A stretch of DNA of 7,347 nucleotides from CAYNFP01 sp964492595 (GTDB taxonomy: Bacteria; Bacillota_I; Bacilli_A; RF39; UBA660). The stretch lies in the NCBI GenBank assembly GCA_964492595.1, contig CAZBKY010000037.1, forward strand, positions 1 through 7,347, read 5' to 3'. A program made the position numbers and the translations under genes. Of this stretch, positions 1 to 6,353 are shown piece by piece (the first letter of the stretch is position 1; each line of letters starts with the position of its first letter). The notes under the pieces are model-generated. The model worked only from the letters and a program-made list of their open reading frames with translations, did not search any database and had not been told where the DNA came from.

Positions 1-1949
1 TCAGTATTGGATTTTATATAACTTAAAGCAACTTCAATACTTTCACTTAGCACACTGCCTAAACTTCCAGTAGATTTAATCTGATTGTTTCCTTCATAAT
101 TTGAAGCTTCTATTTCTATAACAGAGCCCCCTGTATTAGTGCATGCAAGAGCTTTTATTACTCCTGGATATTTAAGTTTTCTTATTTCTCTTTGATATTT
201 AGGCATACCTAAATATTTAATAAGATCTTCTTTTCCAATTTTTACATTATAAAGTTTCTTTTTATCTTTTTTATATCCTGTTATAATTTTTCTAATAACT
301 TTATTAATTAATCTATCTAATTCTCTTACACCATTTTCTTTAGTATATTCACTAATTATCTTTTTAATTGATTCAGGTGAAAATGATATCTCACTTTCTT
401 TTATGTTATTATTTGCTAAAGATTTTTTAATTAAATAATTTTGTGCAATTTTAAGTTTTTCTTCTTCCGTATAGCCACTTATATTAATTATCTCAAGTCT
501 GTCTAATAAAGAAGATGGGATGTTTCCTGTATCATTTGCAGTTAGGATAAAAAGTACTTCACTTAAATCTGTCTCTTCATCTATATAATTATCCACAAAT
601 TTATAGTTTCCATTCTGATCTAAAACTTCAAGTAAAGCAGATGCAGGGTCTCCTCTAAAATCTTTTGTAAGTTTATCCACTTCATCAAGTAAAAACACTG
701 GATTTTTAACACCTGATTTTATAAGTCCTGAAATTATCTTACCTGGATTAGAACCTATATAAGTTCTCCTGTGTCCTAAAATTTCAGAAGTATCATTCAT
801 ACCGCCTAAAGACACTTTAACAAATTCTCTACCCAAAGAACTTGCGATTGAAGATGCAAAAGTTGTTTTACCAACTCCGGGAGGACCAGATAAACATATA
901 ATTGGACTTTTGGAGTTATTGCAGTTTTCTTTAACTGCGATGTATTCTATAATTCTTGATTTTACTTCCTCAAGGCCATAATGTGATTTATTTAAATTTT
1001 CTTCTATTTTTTTTAAATCAGTAATATCTTTTGTTCTTTTATCCCATGGTATTTTTAATAAATAATCTATATAATTTCTTGTCACACTAATTTCAGCAGA
1101 TGATTCTGGAATCATTTTATATTTTTCAATTTCATGATTTAGTTTAGATTTAATTTTATCGGGCAGCCCAATAGAATTCATTTTTTTAATAAATTCATCT
1201 ACATCTATATTTTTATTATCTTTCTCGCCAAGCTCTTCTCTTATTACTTTTATTTTTTCTTTTAATATAAATTCTTTTTCTGCACTATCAAGCTCCTGTT
1301 TTAAATCTTTATCAAGTTTATTCTCAAGTTCATAAACAGCTGTTTCAATAGATATTTCTTTTATCAAATATTTTGCTCTGCTTATTGGACTTGCATCCAG
1401 CATTAAATTTATTTTTTTATCAAAACTAAGAGGAAGAAAGTTAGCGATGATGTCAGTTAATTTATCTAAATCTATTATACCTTTTATTTGAGACATTATG
1501 GAGTTCGAGATATTAGGAGAAGTATTTATATAATTATCCAGTTCAGATATCAGTTTTCTAAGTACTGCGGTTTCTTCTATTTCATCAACTTCTGATATAT
1601 TTATTTGAGTGACTATACTTTCTAATACATCTTCTTCATTTGAATAGTTGACATAACTGTATACTTTAACCCTTTCAATACCACTTATTACAACTCTTGA
1701 ACTGCCATTTGGAAGCTCTATACAGCTTTTGATTTTACCAGTTACTCCTATTTTAGGTAAATCACTTGTATCGGGTCTTTCTTCAAGTGTATTAAGAGGA
1801 CATACAATTAAAACCTCATCATCATGATATAACTTTGATATGTTAATAACTTTCTTACTTATGGGATTGCTTAACTCAACCCTAACTTCCTGATTGGGAA
1901 GTAATATCAGACCTTTTAGTAAGATTACTGGCAAGTTAGTTTTAATCAT
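1..1949 (-). CDS. lon: ATP-dependent protease La (LonA), C-terminus beyond window edge
   Basis: LonA is a cytoplasmic hexameric AAA+ protease that unfolds and degrades damaged and regulatory proteins. I translated 649 codons by eye. The N-terminal substrate-binding domain and a helical linker fill roughly residues 1-350. Walker A is GPPGVGKT at 355-362 and Walker B is FLLDEVDK at 419-426. The LonA hallmark GHRRTYIGSNPG lies between them, and TANDTGNIPSSLLDRLE carries the sensor and arginine-finger region. The start of the protease domain is visible (ALACTNTGGSV, then TGSLGSVLSESIEVALSYI near 627-645). The catalytic Ser-Lys dyad lies beyond the left edge, so proteolytic competence cannot be judged. 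Bacterial LonA is about 770-800 residues, so about 130-150 are missing. The ATG at 1949 has GGAGG five bases upstream (1955-1959) and a near-consensus promoter. The family call is very secure. Confidence 0.97.
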   Translation of the reverse strand, partial: MIKTNLPVILLKGLILLPNQEVRVELSNPISKKVINISKLYHDDEVLIVCPLNTLEERPDTSDLPKIGVTGKIKSCIELPNGSSRVVISGIERVKVYSYVNYSNEEDVLESIVTQINISEVDEIEETAVLRKLISELDNYINTSPNISNSIMSQIKGIIDLDKLTDIIANFLPLSFDKKINLMLDASPISRAKYLIKEISIETAVYELENKLDKDLKQELDSAEKEFILKEKIKVIREELGEKDNKNIDVDEFIKKMNSIGLPDKIKSKLNHEIEKYKMIPESSAEISVTRNYIDYLLKIPWDKRTKDITDLKKIEENLNKSHYGLEEVKSRIIEYIAVKENCNNSKSPIICLSGPPGVGKTTFASSIASSLGREFVKVSLGGMNDTSEILGHRRTYIGSNPGKIISGLIKSGVKNPVFLLDEVDKLTKDFRGDPASALLEVLDQNGNYKFVDNYIDEETDLSEVLFILTANDTGNIPSSLLDRLEIINISGYTEEEKLKIAQNYLIKKSLANNNIKESEISFSPESIKKIISEYTKENGVRELDRLINKVIRKIITGYKKDKKKLYNVKIGKEDLIKYLGMPKYQREIRKLKYPGVIKALACTNTGGSVIEIEASNYEGNNQIKSTGSLGSVLSESIEVALSYIKSNT

Positions 1950-1971
1950 AATTACCTCCACTTGACTTATT

Positions 1972-2000
1972 ATTATAAGTTTTAAAAATTGAATTGTCTA
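1972..2000 (-). promoter_or_regulatory. Promoter of lon (housekeeping sigma type)
   Basis: On the minus strand, TAGACA (1995-2000) and TATAAT (1972-1977) are separated by 17 bases, 11 of 12 matches to the sigma-A consensus. Transcription would begin near 1965, leaving a leader of about 15 bases that holds the Shine-Dalgarno. I saw no CIRCE inverted repeat and no paired CtsR heptads; a single AGTCAAG (1962-1968) is not enough to claim heat-shock control. Confidence 0.8.
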
Positions 2001-2055
2001 TATAAAAAAAGAAAATTTTTAATAAAATTTTATAAACAATGATTTCTATTACATT

Positions 2056-2082
2056 AAAAAAGCGAACTTTATTTTTGTTCGC
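2056..2082 (-). terminator. Intrinsic terminator upstream of lon
   Basis: On the minus strand the six-pair stem GCGAAC/GTTCGC (2077-2082 with 2062-2067) encloses a nine-base loop and is followed directly by six T residues (2061-2056). It would stop transcripts coming from the degraded ORFs at 2069-2458 and insulate lon, which has its own promoter about 55 bases further on. Its presence suggests that the remnants upstream once formed a transcribed unit. Confidence 0.8.
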
Positions 2083-2278
2083 CTGTTCCCAAGTATAGTT
2101 TACGCAAATTTTCTTTGATTTCTTATATTACTTCACTTAATTCACTATCTAAAATATTACCCGCATTTTTATATAACTGATATAAAGTATTTGCATCGGT
2201 AAGATACATATAACCTCCCATAATCAAGCCACTTTGGAAGAGAATATGTTTTTCAAGCGATAGACATCTATTTTTCAT
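2069..2278 (-). pseudogene. Unidentified ORF remnant with in-frame stop
   Basis: From an ATG at 2278 a 51-residue reading frame runs to a TAA at 2123-2125. It contains the coding-like stretch GGYMYLTDANTLYQLYKN. The same frame continues beyond the stop for 17 codons (EIKENLRKLYLGTGEQK) to a second TAA at 2069, running into the terminator stem. Two internal starts exist; the ATG at 2209 has GGGAGG four bases upstream, so a 28-residue peptide could be made. I do not recognise the family. It could be the 3' end of the ATPase gene at 2271-2458 after an internal deletion, a separate decayed gene, or chance. The composition looks coding, but function is unknown. Confidence 0.4.
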
Positions 2279-2458
2279 CTAAATCTATTTAATAATTTTA
2301 TTTTAAGAAACTCCTTTAGATAATAAGTAATTATAAAACAAATTAAATAATAAGTAAGATTTACCGCATCTTCTTATACCAGTAATTACTTTAATCATTC
2401 CATTCTCTTTACGATTTATTAGTTTATTAAGATACGAGTTTCTTTTTATCTCTTCCAT
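2271..2458 (-). pseudogene. Truncated AAA_14/DUF4143-type ATPase, N-terminal fragment
   Basis: The ATG at 2458 has GGAGG five bases upstream (2464-2468) and opens a 51-residue frame ending in TAA at 2303-2305. The protein begins MEEIKRNSYLNKLI and has the P-loop GIRRCGKS at residues 27-34, preceded by MIKVIT and followed by YLLFNLFYNYLLSKGV. This is the characteristic start of the roughly 400-residue AAA_14 ATPases that usually carry a C-terminal DUF4143 domain. After the stop, residues NKIIK continue in frame, then IDLDEK in the next frame, matching what the family normally has after the P-loop helix. So at least one nonsense change and one single-base deletion have occurred. The Walker B and DUF4143 parts are absent. 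These proteins are scattered, often mobile and of unclear role. The gene is dead, although a 51-residue peptide could still be translated. Confidence 0.75.
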
Positions 2459-2485
2459 AATTTCCTCCATTGAAAATTTTTGCGG

Positions 2486-2494
2486 GTTTTACCA
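2486..2494 (-). promoter_or_regulatory. Possible extended -10 promoter of the ATPase remnant
   Basis: The minus strand reads TGG-TAAAAC, an extended -10 element, about 20 bases before the Shine-Dalgarno of the truncated ATPase. No good -35 box is present. The 14-mer AATAAATGGTAAAA here also occurs at the ireB promoter, which gives mild support. This is a weak call. Confidence 0.3.
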
Positions 2495-2545
2495 TTTATT
2501 TTCAAAATCACACAAAATTAATAAACGTAATTTAAATGGGTACCT

Positions 2546-2588
2546 AAAAAAATAAAACAGGATACGCGAAGCCTTAGTCTGTTATTTT
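2546..2588 (-). terminator. Probable terminator downstream of holA
   Basis: On the minus strand AACAG (2583-2579) pairs with CTGTT (2560-2556), with A/T pairs possible outside it and a long loop containing CTTCGCG inside. Seven T residues follow at 2552-2546. The stem is imperfect, but the T-run and position (about 280 bases past the holA stop, before the ATPase remnant) fit a transcription stop for the holA transcript. Confidence 0.5.
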
Positions 2589-2698
2589 AGCCTGTAATGA
2601 TATTAAGGTTTTTATATCTTTTCAGAAATAAGTCTGATATTTCAATACTTTTATTTTAAAACTGAATTTACTCTGAAAATTTGTGCTTTTTCTGGTAA

Positions 2699-2860
2699 TT
2701 ATCTGTGATTTAAATTATTTGGATCATTCCTAGATAAAATTCTAATTCTATAATTTTCCGGATCAATATCAATATTTCTTCTAGAATAATCAAATAATTT
2801 TCTAGTAAAATACATTATTTCTTCAAATGTTTCAGCATATATGAGTTTATAAAAACATTT
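2699..2860 (-). pseudogene. Anonymous ORF fragment directly after holA
   Basis: A 53-codon open frame on the minus strand begins right after an in-frame stop at 2861-2863 and ends at TAA 2699-2701. It reads as real protein (YAETFEEIMYFTRKLFDY, then NIDIDPENYRIRILSRNDP), with a mixed composition unlike random AT-rich sequence. The first in-frame ATG is 2815 (codon 16), and no convincing Shine-Dalgarno precedes it. It therefore looks like the 3' end of a lost gene whose 5' part has been deleted up to the holA stop codon. I do not recognise the family. A short real gene of 38 residues starting at 2815 is possible but less likely. Confidence 0.4.
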
Positions 2861-2866
2861 TTAAAT

Positions 2867-3802
2867 TTATAATTTAAGGAAAAATTCCTCTAATATATCT
2901 GATTTTTCTCTTTCTCCACTCTTAATTTTTATATCTATTTCGGATAATTCAAGTAATATATCTAAAATTTTATCTTCTTTATACAAATTTACTTTTTTTA
3001 TAGTCATTTCTGTTTTATATGGGTGTGCATTTAAAATTCTTGATATTTCAAATTTAGTTTTACCATCATTTAATAATACTAAAAGCTGATACATAAACCT
3101 AAATTGACTGGATATTAGGGCAAGTATCGCTATTTCATCGACTCCTGTGCTTTTTATATCTTTGTATAGTTTAAATATTTCCTCTTTGTTATTCACTATA
3201 ACTGCATCTATAAGTTTAAATATGTTATCTTCCGGCAATCTTGAAGTAACATTTAAAACATCTTCTAAAGTAATATTTTTATTATCAAGCTTATAAAGTT
3301 TTAATTTTTGAATCTCGTTATTATATAATCCGTAATTTGTCTGAAGATATTCTATGATTTTATAGGCGGCATCTTCTTCTATCTTATAGCCATCATTTTT
3401 AAATGAAGAAGCGATATATTTTAAAGCATCTTTTTCATTAAATGAATTAAATTCTAATATTTCATGATGTTCCCTCATTAATTTAGTGATTTTTTTTCTT
3501 TCATCAATTCCTTCATTATTTACTACAAAAAATAAATGAGAATGTAAATTGGGATTTTTTAAATATTCATTAAAACTTTTATCGTCTAAAGTTTCCTTAG
3601 ATGTGAAAAAATTTGAATTATATAATATAACAAGTTTTTCATCTCCAAATAAGTCTAAATAATAACATTCTTCTATTATTGAAGAGATTTCAACTTCTTC
3701 ATAATTATATTTAATTATATTTTTTAGTTTTTTAGTTTTTATAAATTCATTTATATAATCTTCTACTAAGTCAAATTGTATTCCATATAAAAGTTTTATC
3801 AT
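2867..3802 (-). CDS. holA: DNA polymerase III subunit delta
   Basis: HolA is the clamp-loader subunit that opens the beta sliding clamp for loading at the replication fork. The protein begins IKLLYGIQFDLVEDYI, as delta subunits do. It has a central AAA+-like fold with no nucleotide-binding motif, normal for delta, and the typical C-terminal collar region starting LPEDNIFKLIDAVIVNN and continuing through DEIAILALISSQFRFMYQLL. Two ATGs lie six bases apart. AGGAG at 3810-3814 is one base from the ATG at 3808 but seven from the ATG at 3802, so I chose 3802 (311 residues; 313 from the upstream start). The length is near the usual 320-345. It follows greA with only a terminator and promoter between them, and seems to be transcribed from its own promoter. 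Confidence 0.92.
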   Translation of the reverse strand: MIKLLYGIQFDLVEDYINEFIKTKKLKNIIKYNYEEVEISSIIEECYYLDLFGDEKLVILYNSNFFTSKETLDDKSFNEYLKNPNLHSHLFFVVNNEGIDERKKITKLMREHHEILEFNSFNEKDALKYIASSFKNDGYKIEEDAAYKIIEYLQTNYGLYNNEIQKLKLYKLDNKNITLEDVLNVTSRLPEDNIFKLIDAVIVNNKEEIFKLYKDIKSTGVDEIAILALISSQFRFMYQLLVLLNDGKTKFEISRILNAHPYKTEMTIKKVNLYKEDKILDILLELSEIDIKIKSGEREKSDILEEFFLKL

Positions 3803-3809
3803 AATCATA

Positions 3810-3814
3810 CTCCT
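3810..3814 (-). promoter_or_regulatory. Shine-Dalgarno that decides the holA start
   Basis: AGGAG on the minus strand lies one base before the first ATG (3808) and seven before the second (3802). Only the second has workable spacing, so the protein should start with a single MIKLLYG rather than MIMIKLLYG. Confidence 0.7.
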
Positions 3815-3823
3815 GATAAACTT

Positions 3824-3852
3824 ATTTTATCAAAAAAAAAAGCAAATGTTAA
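3824..3852 (-). promoter_or_regulatory. Promoter of holA nested in the greA terminator
   Basis: TTAACA (3847-3852) and TAAAAT (3824-3829) are separated by 17 bases, 10 of 12 matches to consensus. The -35 box overlaps the greA stop codon and terminator stem, and the spacer is mostly the terminator T-run. The predicted transcription start near 3817 leaves a leader of about 15 bases with the Shine-Dalgarno. The T-rich spacer makes the match somewhat less certain. Confidence 0.55.
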
Positions 3853-3861
3853 TTAACATTT
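3832..3861 (-). terminator. Intrinsic terminator of greA overlapping its stop codon
   Basis: AAATGTTAATTAACATTT at 3844-3861 is a perfect 18-base palindrome that contains the last greA codons and the TAA. GC and then ten T residues follow (3841-3832). All stem pairs but two are A/T, so efficiency may be modest, but the stem plus long T-run is a standard terminator layout. Confidence 0.75.
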
Positions 3862-4322
3862 ACAATTTTAACTTTATAAATTCCATCTGGTGAAGTTACT
3901 TCAACAGTTGTTCCGACTTTTTTATTTAAAATAGCTGATGCGATTGGGCTTTCATTTGATATTTTATTATTGAATGGATCAGCCTCAGCACTTCCCACTA
4001 TTCTATATTCCTCAGTATCAATATCTCCATCATACTGAAGCATAACAGTTGAACCAATGCCTACTGTACCATCTAATTTATTTTTTTCTTCTATAATAAC
4101 TGCGTGCTCTAAAGAGTATTCAATTTTTTTAATTCTGCTCTCTATTTTTTCCTGCTCACCTAAAGCTGCATCATATTCAGCATTTTCTGATAAATCCCCT
4201 AAAGATCTTGCATATTTCAATGAATTCATAACTTCAGGTCTCTTTTCAAGTTTTAAATAATTTAGTTCACTTTCTAATTCCAAGTATCCTTCACTTGTAA
4301 GAAAAATTTCTTTGTTTGTCAT
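3849..4322 (-). CDS. greA: Transcription elongation factor GreA
   Basis: GreA enters the secondary channel of RNA polymerase and stimulates cleavage of the backtracked transcript so stalled elongation can resume. The N-terminal coiled coil covers about residues 8-76. The conserved tip GDLSENAEYDAA carries acidic residues D43 and E46, equivalent to the E. coli D41/E44 pair that places the catalytic metal. The C-terminal FKBP-like domain shows VGSAEADPFNNKISNESPI, then GTTVEV. A longer frame opens at ATG 4349, but that codon lies at or upstream of the predicted transcription start (near 4345), and the Shine-Dalgarno AGGAG (4334-4338) lies inside it. I therefore start at 4322 with MTNKEIFLTSEGY, giving 157 residues, the normal family length. 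It is transcribed alone from a strong promoter and has its own terminator. Confidence 0.96.
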   Translation of the reverse strand: MTNKEIFLTSEGYLELESELNYLKLEKRPEVMNSLKYARSLGDLSENAEYDAALGEQEKIESRIKKIEYSLEHAVIIEEKNKLDGTVGIGSTVMLQYDGDIDTEEYRIVGSAEADPFNNKISNESPIASAILNKKVGTTVEVTSPDGIYKVKIVNVN

Positions 4323-4351
4323 TTTTGTTTTATCTCCTCTTTGTCCCAATA

Positions 4352-4380
4352 ATGATACTACATAAACATATATTTGTCAA
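4352..4380 (-). promoter_or_regulatory. Promoter of greA
   Basis: Perfect TTGACA (4375-4380) and TATCAT (4352-4357) on the minus strand with a 17-base spacer. This is one of the best promoters in the window. It places the transcript start near 4345 and so rules out the upstream ATG at 4349 as the usual greA start. Confidence 0.85.
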
Positions 4381-4526
4381 GAAATTTCAATCCCTATAAA
4401 ATATCATTTTTTAATATTTTTAAAAGCATTTTTATGAAACCTCTGATATCATTATTTTTATTTTTTCATTTAATATTTTATTAAAAATAAACTCAAATGG
4501 TTCTTTTAAAAAACCATTTTTTATTT
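4374..4526 (+). ncRNA. Candidate divergent small transcript between greA and mltG
   Basis: On the plus strand, TTGTCA (4374-4379) and TAAAAT (4397-4402) have a 17-base spacer, and a hairpin with a T-run ends near 4526. A transcript from about 4409 would be about 115 bases. It contains one tiny frame (4434-4484) for MKPLISLFLFFHLIFY, but no Shine-Dalgarno precedes it. The -35 box overlaps that of the greA promoter on the other strand, so the two promoters could compete. A/T richness makes such motif matches easy to find by chance, so this is a hypothesis. The rest of the 291-base gap (4527-4613) holds only A/T-rich sequence with no gene. Confidence 0.2.
4495..4526 (+). terminator. Terminator-like hairpin, better formed on the plus strand
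   Basis: AAATGGTT (4495-4502) pairs with AACCATTT (4512-4519) around a nine-base loop. On the plus strand the stem merges into six T residues and then ATTT. On the minus strand the stem is followed by GAG before any T-run, which is weaker. It may be bidirectional and serve as the terminator of the mltG operon, which ends 95 bases upstream on the minus strand and has no other good terminator. Confidence 0.5.
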
Positions 4527-4613
4527 ATAAATTCGATTTTAATATTTTAAAAATATCTTATAATATTGTATATCATTATCTTAAATTTTATTCTTTAAAT
4601 ATTTATTAAAATT

Positions 4614-5690
4614 TTAATATTGGTACCATTTACCTTCACTTTTTAATTTTGACACAGTTTTTGTATGTCCGCTTGAAGTTTTATTAAAATATGTTTGTCC
4701 ATAAAGATCAGCTACAAAATAATAATAATCATGACTTGTAGGTTCAATAGATGCAATAAGAGAATCTATTGAAGGGTTGCATATTGGCCCTATAGGAAGA
4801 ATTCCTGCCATACAAGATGCTCTTGTATTATAAGAATTACAATTTTTTATTTCTGAAGCATATAAATTATCAACAAATTCTTTTTTTTCAGCATAATACG
4901 TGGTAACATCACTTCCTAAACTCCATCCTGATTTTAATCTGTTGTAAAATACTCCAGCAACTCCTTTTCTATCATTACTGTTTCCTGCTTCTTGTTCTAT
5001 TATAGATGCTAAAGTTAATATTTTATGAAATGAATATCCACTACTCTCTATTTCCTCTTTATAAGGAGTTAACTTTCTTTCCAGATTATTTATCATTTTT
5101 TCAAAGATTTCATTTATGTTGGCATCTTTATAAAATTCATAAGTATCTGGATATAAATAACCTTCTAAGGAATAGTAAATTTTTGTATCTTTTATTTCAG
5201 TATTTATTATCCAGTGATTATTTGCTAACTCTGATAAATAATCATTATTTTTTAATATATTTAATATTTCTTCTTCACTGATATTAAAATTTTCAGTTAT
5301 TTTATTTATGATATATCTCATATTCTTGCCTTCAATAAAAGTAATAGTTATAGTTTCTCTGTCATTGGATGCACCTTTTTTTAATGTTTCAATCAATTCT
5401 TTTAAATTCATGTTTTGAGATAGTTTATAATTTCCTGCCTCAAGATTTGAAGGTTCCGCAAATTTTAAATATATTTTATATATTACCCTGCTTCTTATGA
5501 GTTTAGATGATTTTAATTTTGTACTTATGGAATTATAAGTTTCTCCCACATCAACAGTAAATATTATATTTTTTCCATTTTTATCAACTGCGCTTGATAA
5601 ATAAAAGAATATACCAATAGATAAAAAAAAGAATATTAATAATGATACTATAATTATTATAATTTTCAAACCTTTAATTTTTTTAATCAT
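4614..5690 (-). CDS. mltG: Endolytic murein transglycosylase MltG (YceG-like)
   Basis: MltG is a membrane-anchored lytic transglycosylase that cuts nascent glycan strands inside the chain and so limits their length during elongation. The 358-residue protein has a short basic N-terminus and one membrane segment at about 9-31, with the rest outside the cell. A LysM-like subdomain precedes the catalytic YceG domain. Family motifs are LEGYLYPDTYEF (175-186), LASIIEQEAGN with the predicted catalytic Glu at 232 (E218 in E. coli), and SYNTR with LPIGPICNPS near 287-307. Length and motifs are complete, so it should be active. AGGAG lies five bases before the ATG. The start shares one base with the stop of the DUF1292 gene (TAATG), suggesting translational coupling as the last gene of the ireB operon. 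Confidence 0.96.
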   Translation of the reverse strand: MIKKIKGLKIIIIIVSLLIFFFLSIGIFFYLSSAVDKNGKNIIFTVDVGETYNSISTKLKSSKLIRSRVIYKIYLKFAEPSNLEAGNYKLSQNMNLKELIETLKKGASNDRETITITFIEGKNMRYIINKITENFNISEEEILNILKNNDYLSELANNHWIINTEIKDTKIYYSLEGYLYPDTYEFYKDANINEIFEKMINNLERKLTPYKEEIESSGYSFHKILTLASIIEQEAGNSNDRKGVAGVFYNRLKSGWSLGSDVTTYYAEKKEFVDNLYASEIKNCNSYNTRASCMAGILPIGPICNPSIDSLIASIEPTSHDYYYFVADLYGQTYFNKTSSGHTKTVSKLKSEGKWYQY

Positions 5691-5938
5691 TATGACTCCT
5701 TATAAAAATTTAATAAAAATTTTTCTATATATTTCATTTCTTCAATGGTAGGTTTTGACTTTATAACTTTATTTTTACTGTTAACTGCAGATACTATTAT
5801 ATGTAGTGAGCCATCAATTAATTTTTTTTCATCTGTAAATACAATATATCTTCTGTTTTTTTCACACATAAACTTTATAAGAGCTCTGAATTCTTTTTTT
5901 CTTCCACTTTTATTTTCAACTAAAACCATATTATTCAT
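5690..5938 (-). CDS. DUF1292 (UPF0473, YrzB-like) protein
   Basis: A small 82-residue cytoplasmic protein. Position and shape match the DUF1292 family: a beta-rich centre (RRYIVFTDEKKL, GSLHIIVSAVNS) and a C-terminal helix that follows a proline-containing turn and begins TIEEMKYIEKFL, comparable with the PIETDEEWDMIEEML ending of B. subtilis YrzB. The family is common in Bacillota next to ruvX, but its biochemical role is not established. This copy is unusually basic for a family that is normally acidic. The ATG at 5938 overlaps the 3' end of ruvX by eight bases and has GAAGG six bases upstream (5945-5949); an alternative ATG is at 5929. The stop overlaps the mltG start. The family assignment rests partly on gene order. 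Confidence 0.75.
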   Translation of the reverse strand: MNNMVLVENKSGRKKEFRALIKFMCEKNRRYIVFTDEKKLIDGSLHIIVSAVNSKNKVIKSKPTIEEMKYIEKFLLNFYKES

Positions 5939-6353
5939 GACTTACCTTCATTCTATTTAAAAATGTCTGTAGTATTATTGTAGCTGCGATACTGTCTATT
6001 ACCTTTTTTCTATTTTTTCTTCTTATTTTTCCTGATATTAATATTTTTTCTGCCTCAACGGTTGAAAATCTTTCATCTTGAAGATGTACCTTTATTTTTA
6101 ATTCTCTTTGTATTTTATTTCTAAACTCAATTGTTTCTACTGACCTTGTGCTTGAAGAACCATTCATGTTTATAGGAAATCCCAGTACAATCGCTTTTAT
6201 ATTAAATTCACCCATGATTATTTTTAATTCTTTTATTAATTCACTGGTATCAATATATCTAATTACCTTTAAAGAAGATGCGATTGTTGCGGTTTCATCA
6301 CTAAGCGCGATTCCCAGAGTTTTACTTCCAAAATCTAATCCTAAATATCTCAT
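5931..6353 (-). CDS. ruvX: RuvX/YqgF family Holliday junction resolvase / pre-16S rRNA nuclease
   Basis: A 140-residue RNase H-fold nuclease. Family members are proposed to resolve Holliday junctions and, in E. coli, to process the 5' end of 16S rRNA. Motifs are all present: GLDFGSKTLGIALSD with catalytic D7, LGFPINMNGS (57-66), DERFST (93-98), and the C-terminal KKVIDSIAATIILQ with D120. The length is typical (about 138-150). It starts in an ATGA overlap with the ireB stop codon and its own 3' end overlaps the next gene, so it is the second cistron of a tightly coupled operon. The weak AAGAG upstream suggests that initiation relies on coupling to ireB translation. Confidence 0.95.
   Translation of the reverse strand: MRYLGLDFGSKTLGIALSDETATIASSLKVIRYIDTSELIKELKIIMGEFNIKAIVLGFPINMNGSSSTRSVETIEFRNKIQRELKIKVHLQDERFSTVEAEKILISGKIRRKNRKKVIDSIAATIILQTFLNRMKVSHE

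Noticed and set aside
1955..2000. Heat-shock operator (CIRCE or CtsR) at lon
   Set aside because: Only one CtsR-like heptad is present and there is no CIRCE inverted repeat.
4057..4260. 67-codon plus-strand frame opposite greA
   Set aside because: It is the antisense shadow of the highly conserved greA gene and has no ribosome binding site.
4604..4619. Perfect palindrome TATTAAAATTTTAATA at the end of mltG
   Set aside because: It is entirely A/T with no T-run after it; such palindromes are expected in sequence this A/T-rich, and it would be a poor terminator.
5006..5281. 91-codon plus-strand frame opposite mltG
   Set aside because: Antisense to a complete mltG; the hydrophobic, Tyr/Phe/Leu-rich composition is what the complement of Lys/Asn/Glu codons gives.
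5745..5960. 71-codon plus-strand frame opposite the DUF1292 gene
   Set aside because: Antisense shadow that crosses the DUF1292/ruvX junction, with no start signal.
6350..6352. Mycoplasma code (TGA as tryptophan)
   Set aside because: ireB ends at TGA exactly where the family ends, and the tryptophans checked in lon, mltG and the 127-aa gene use TGG.
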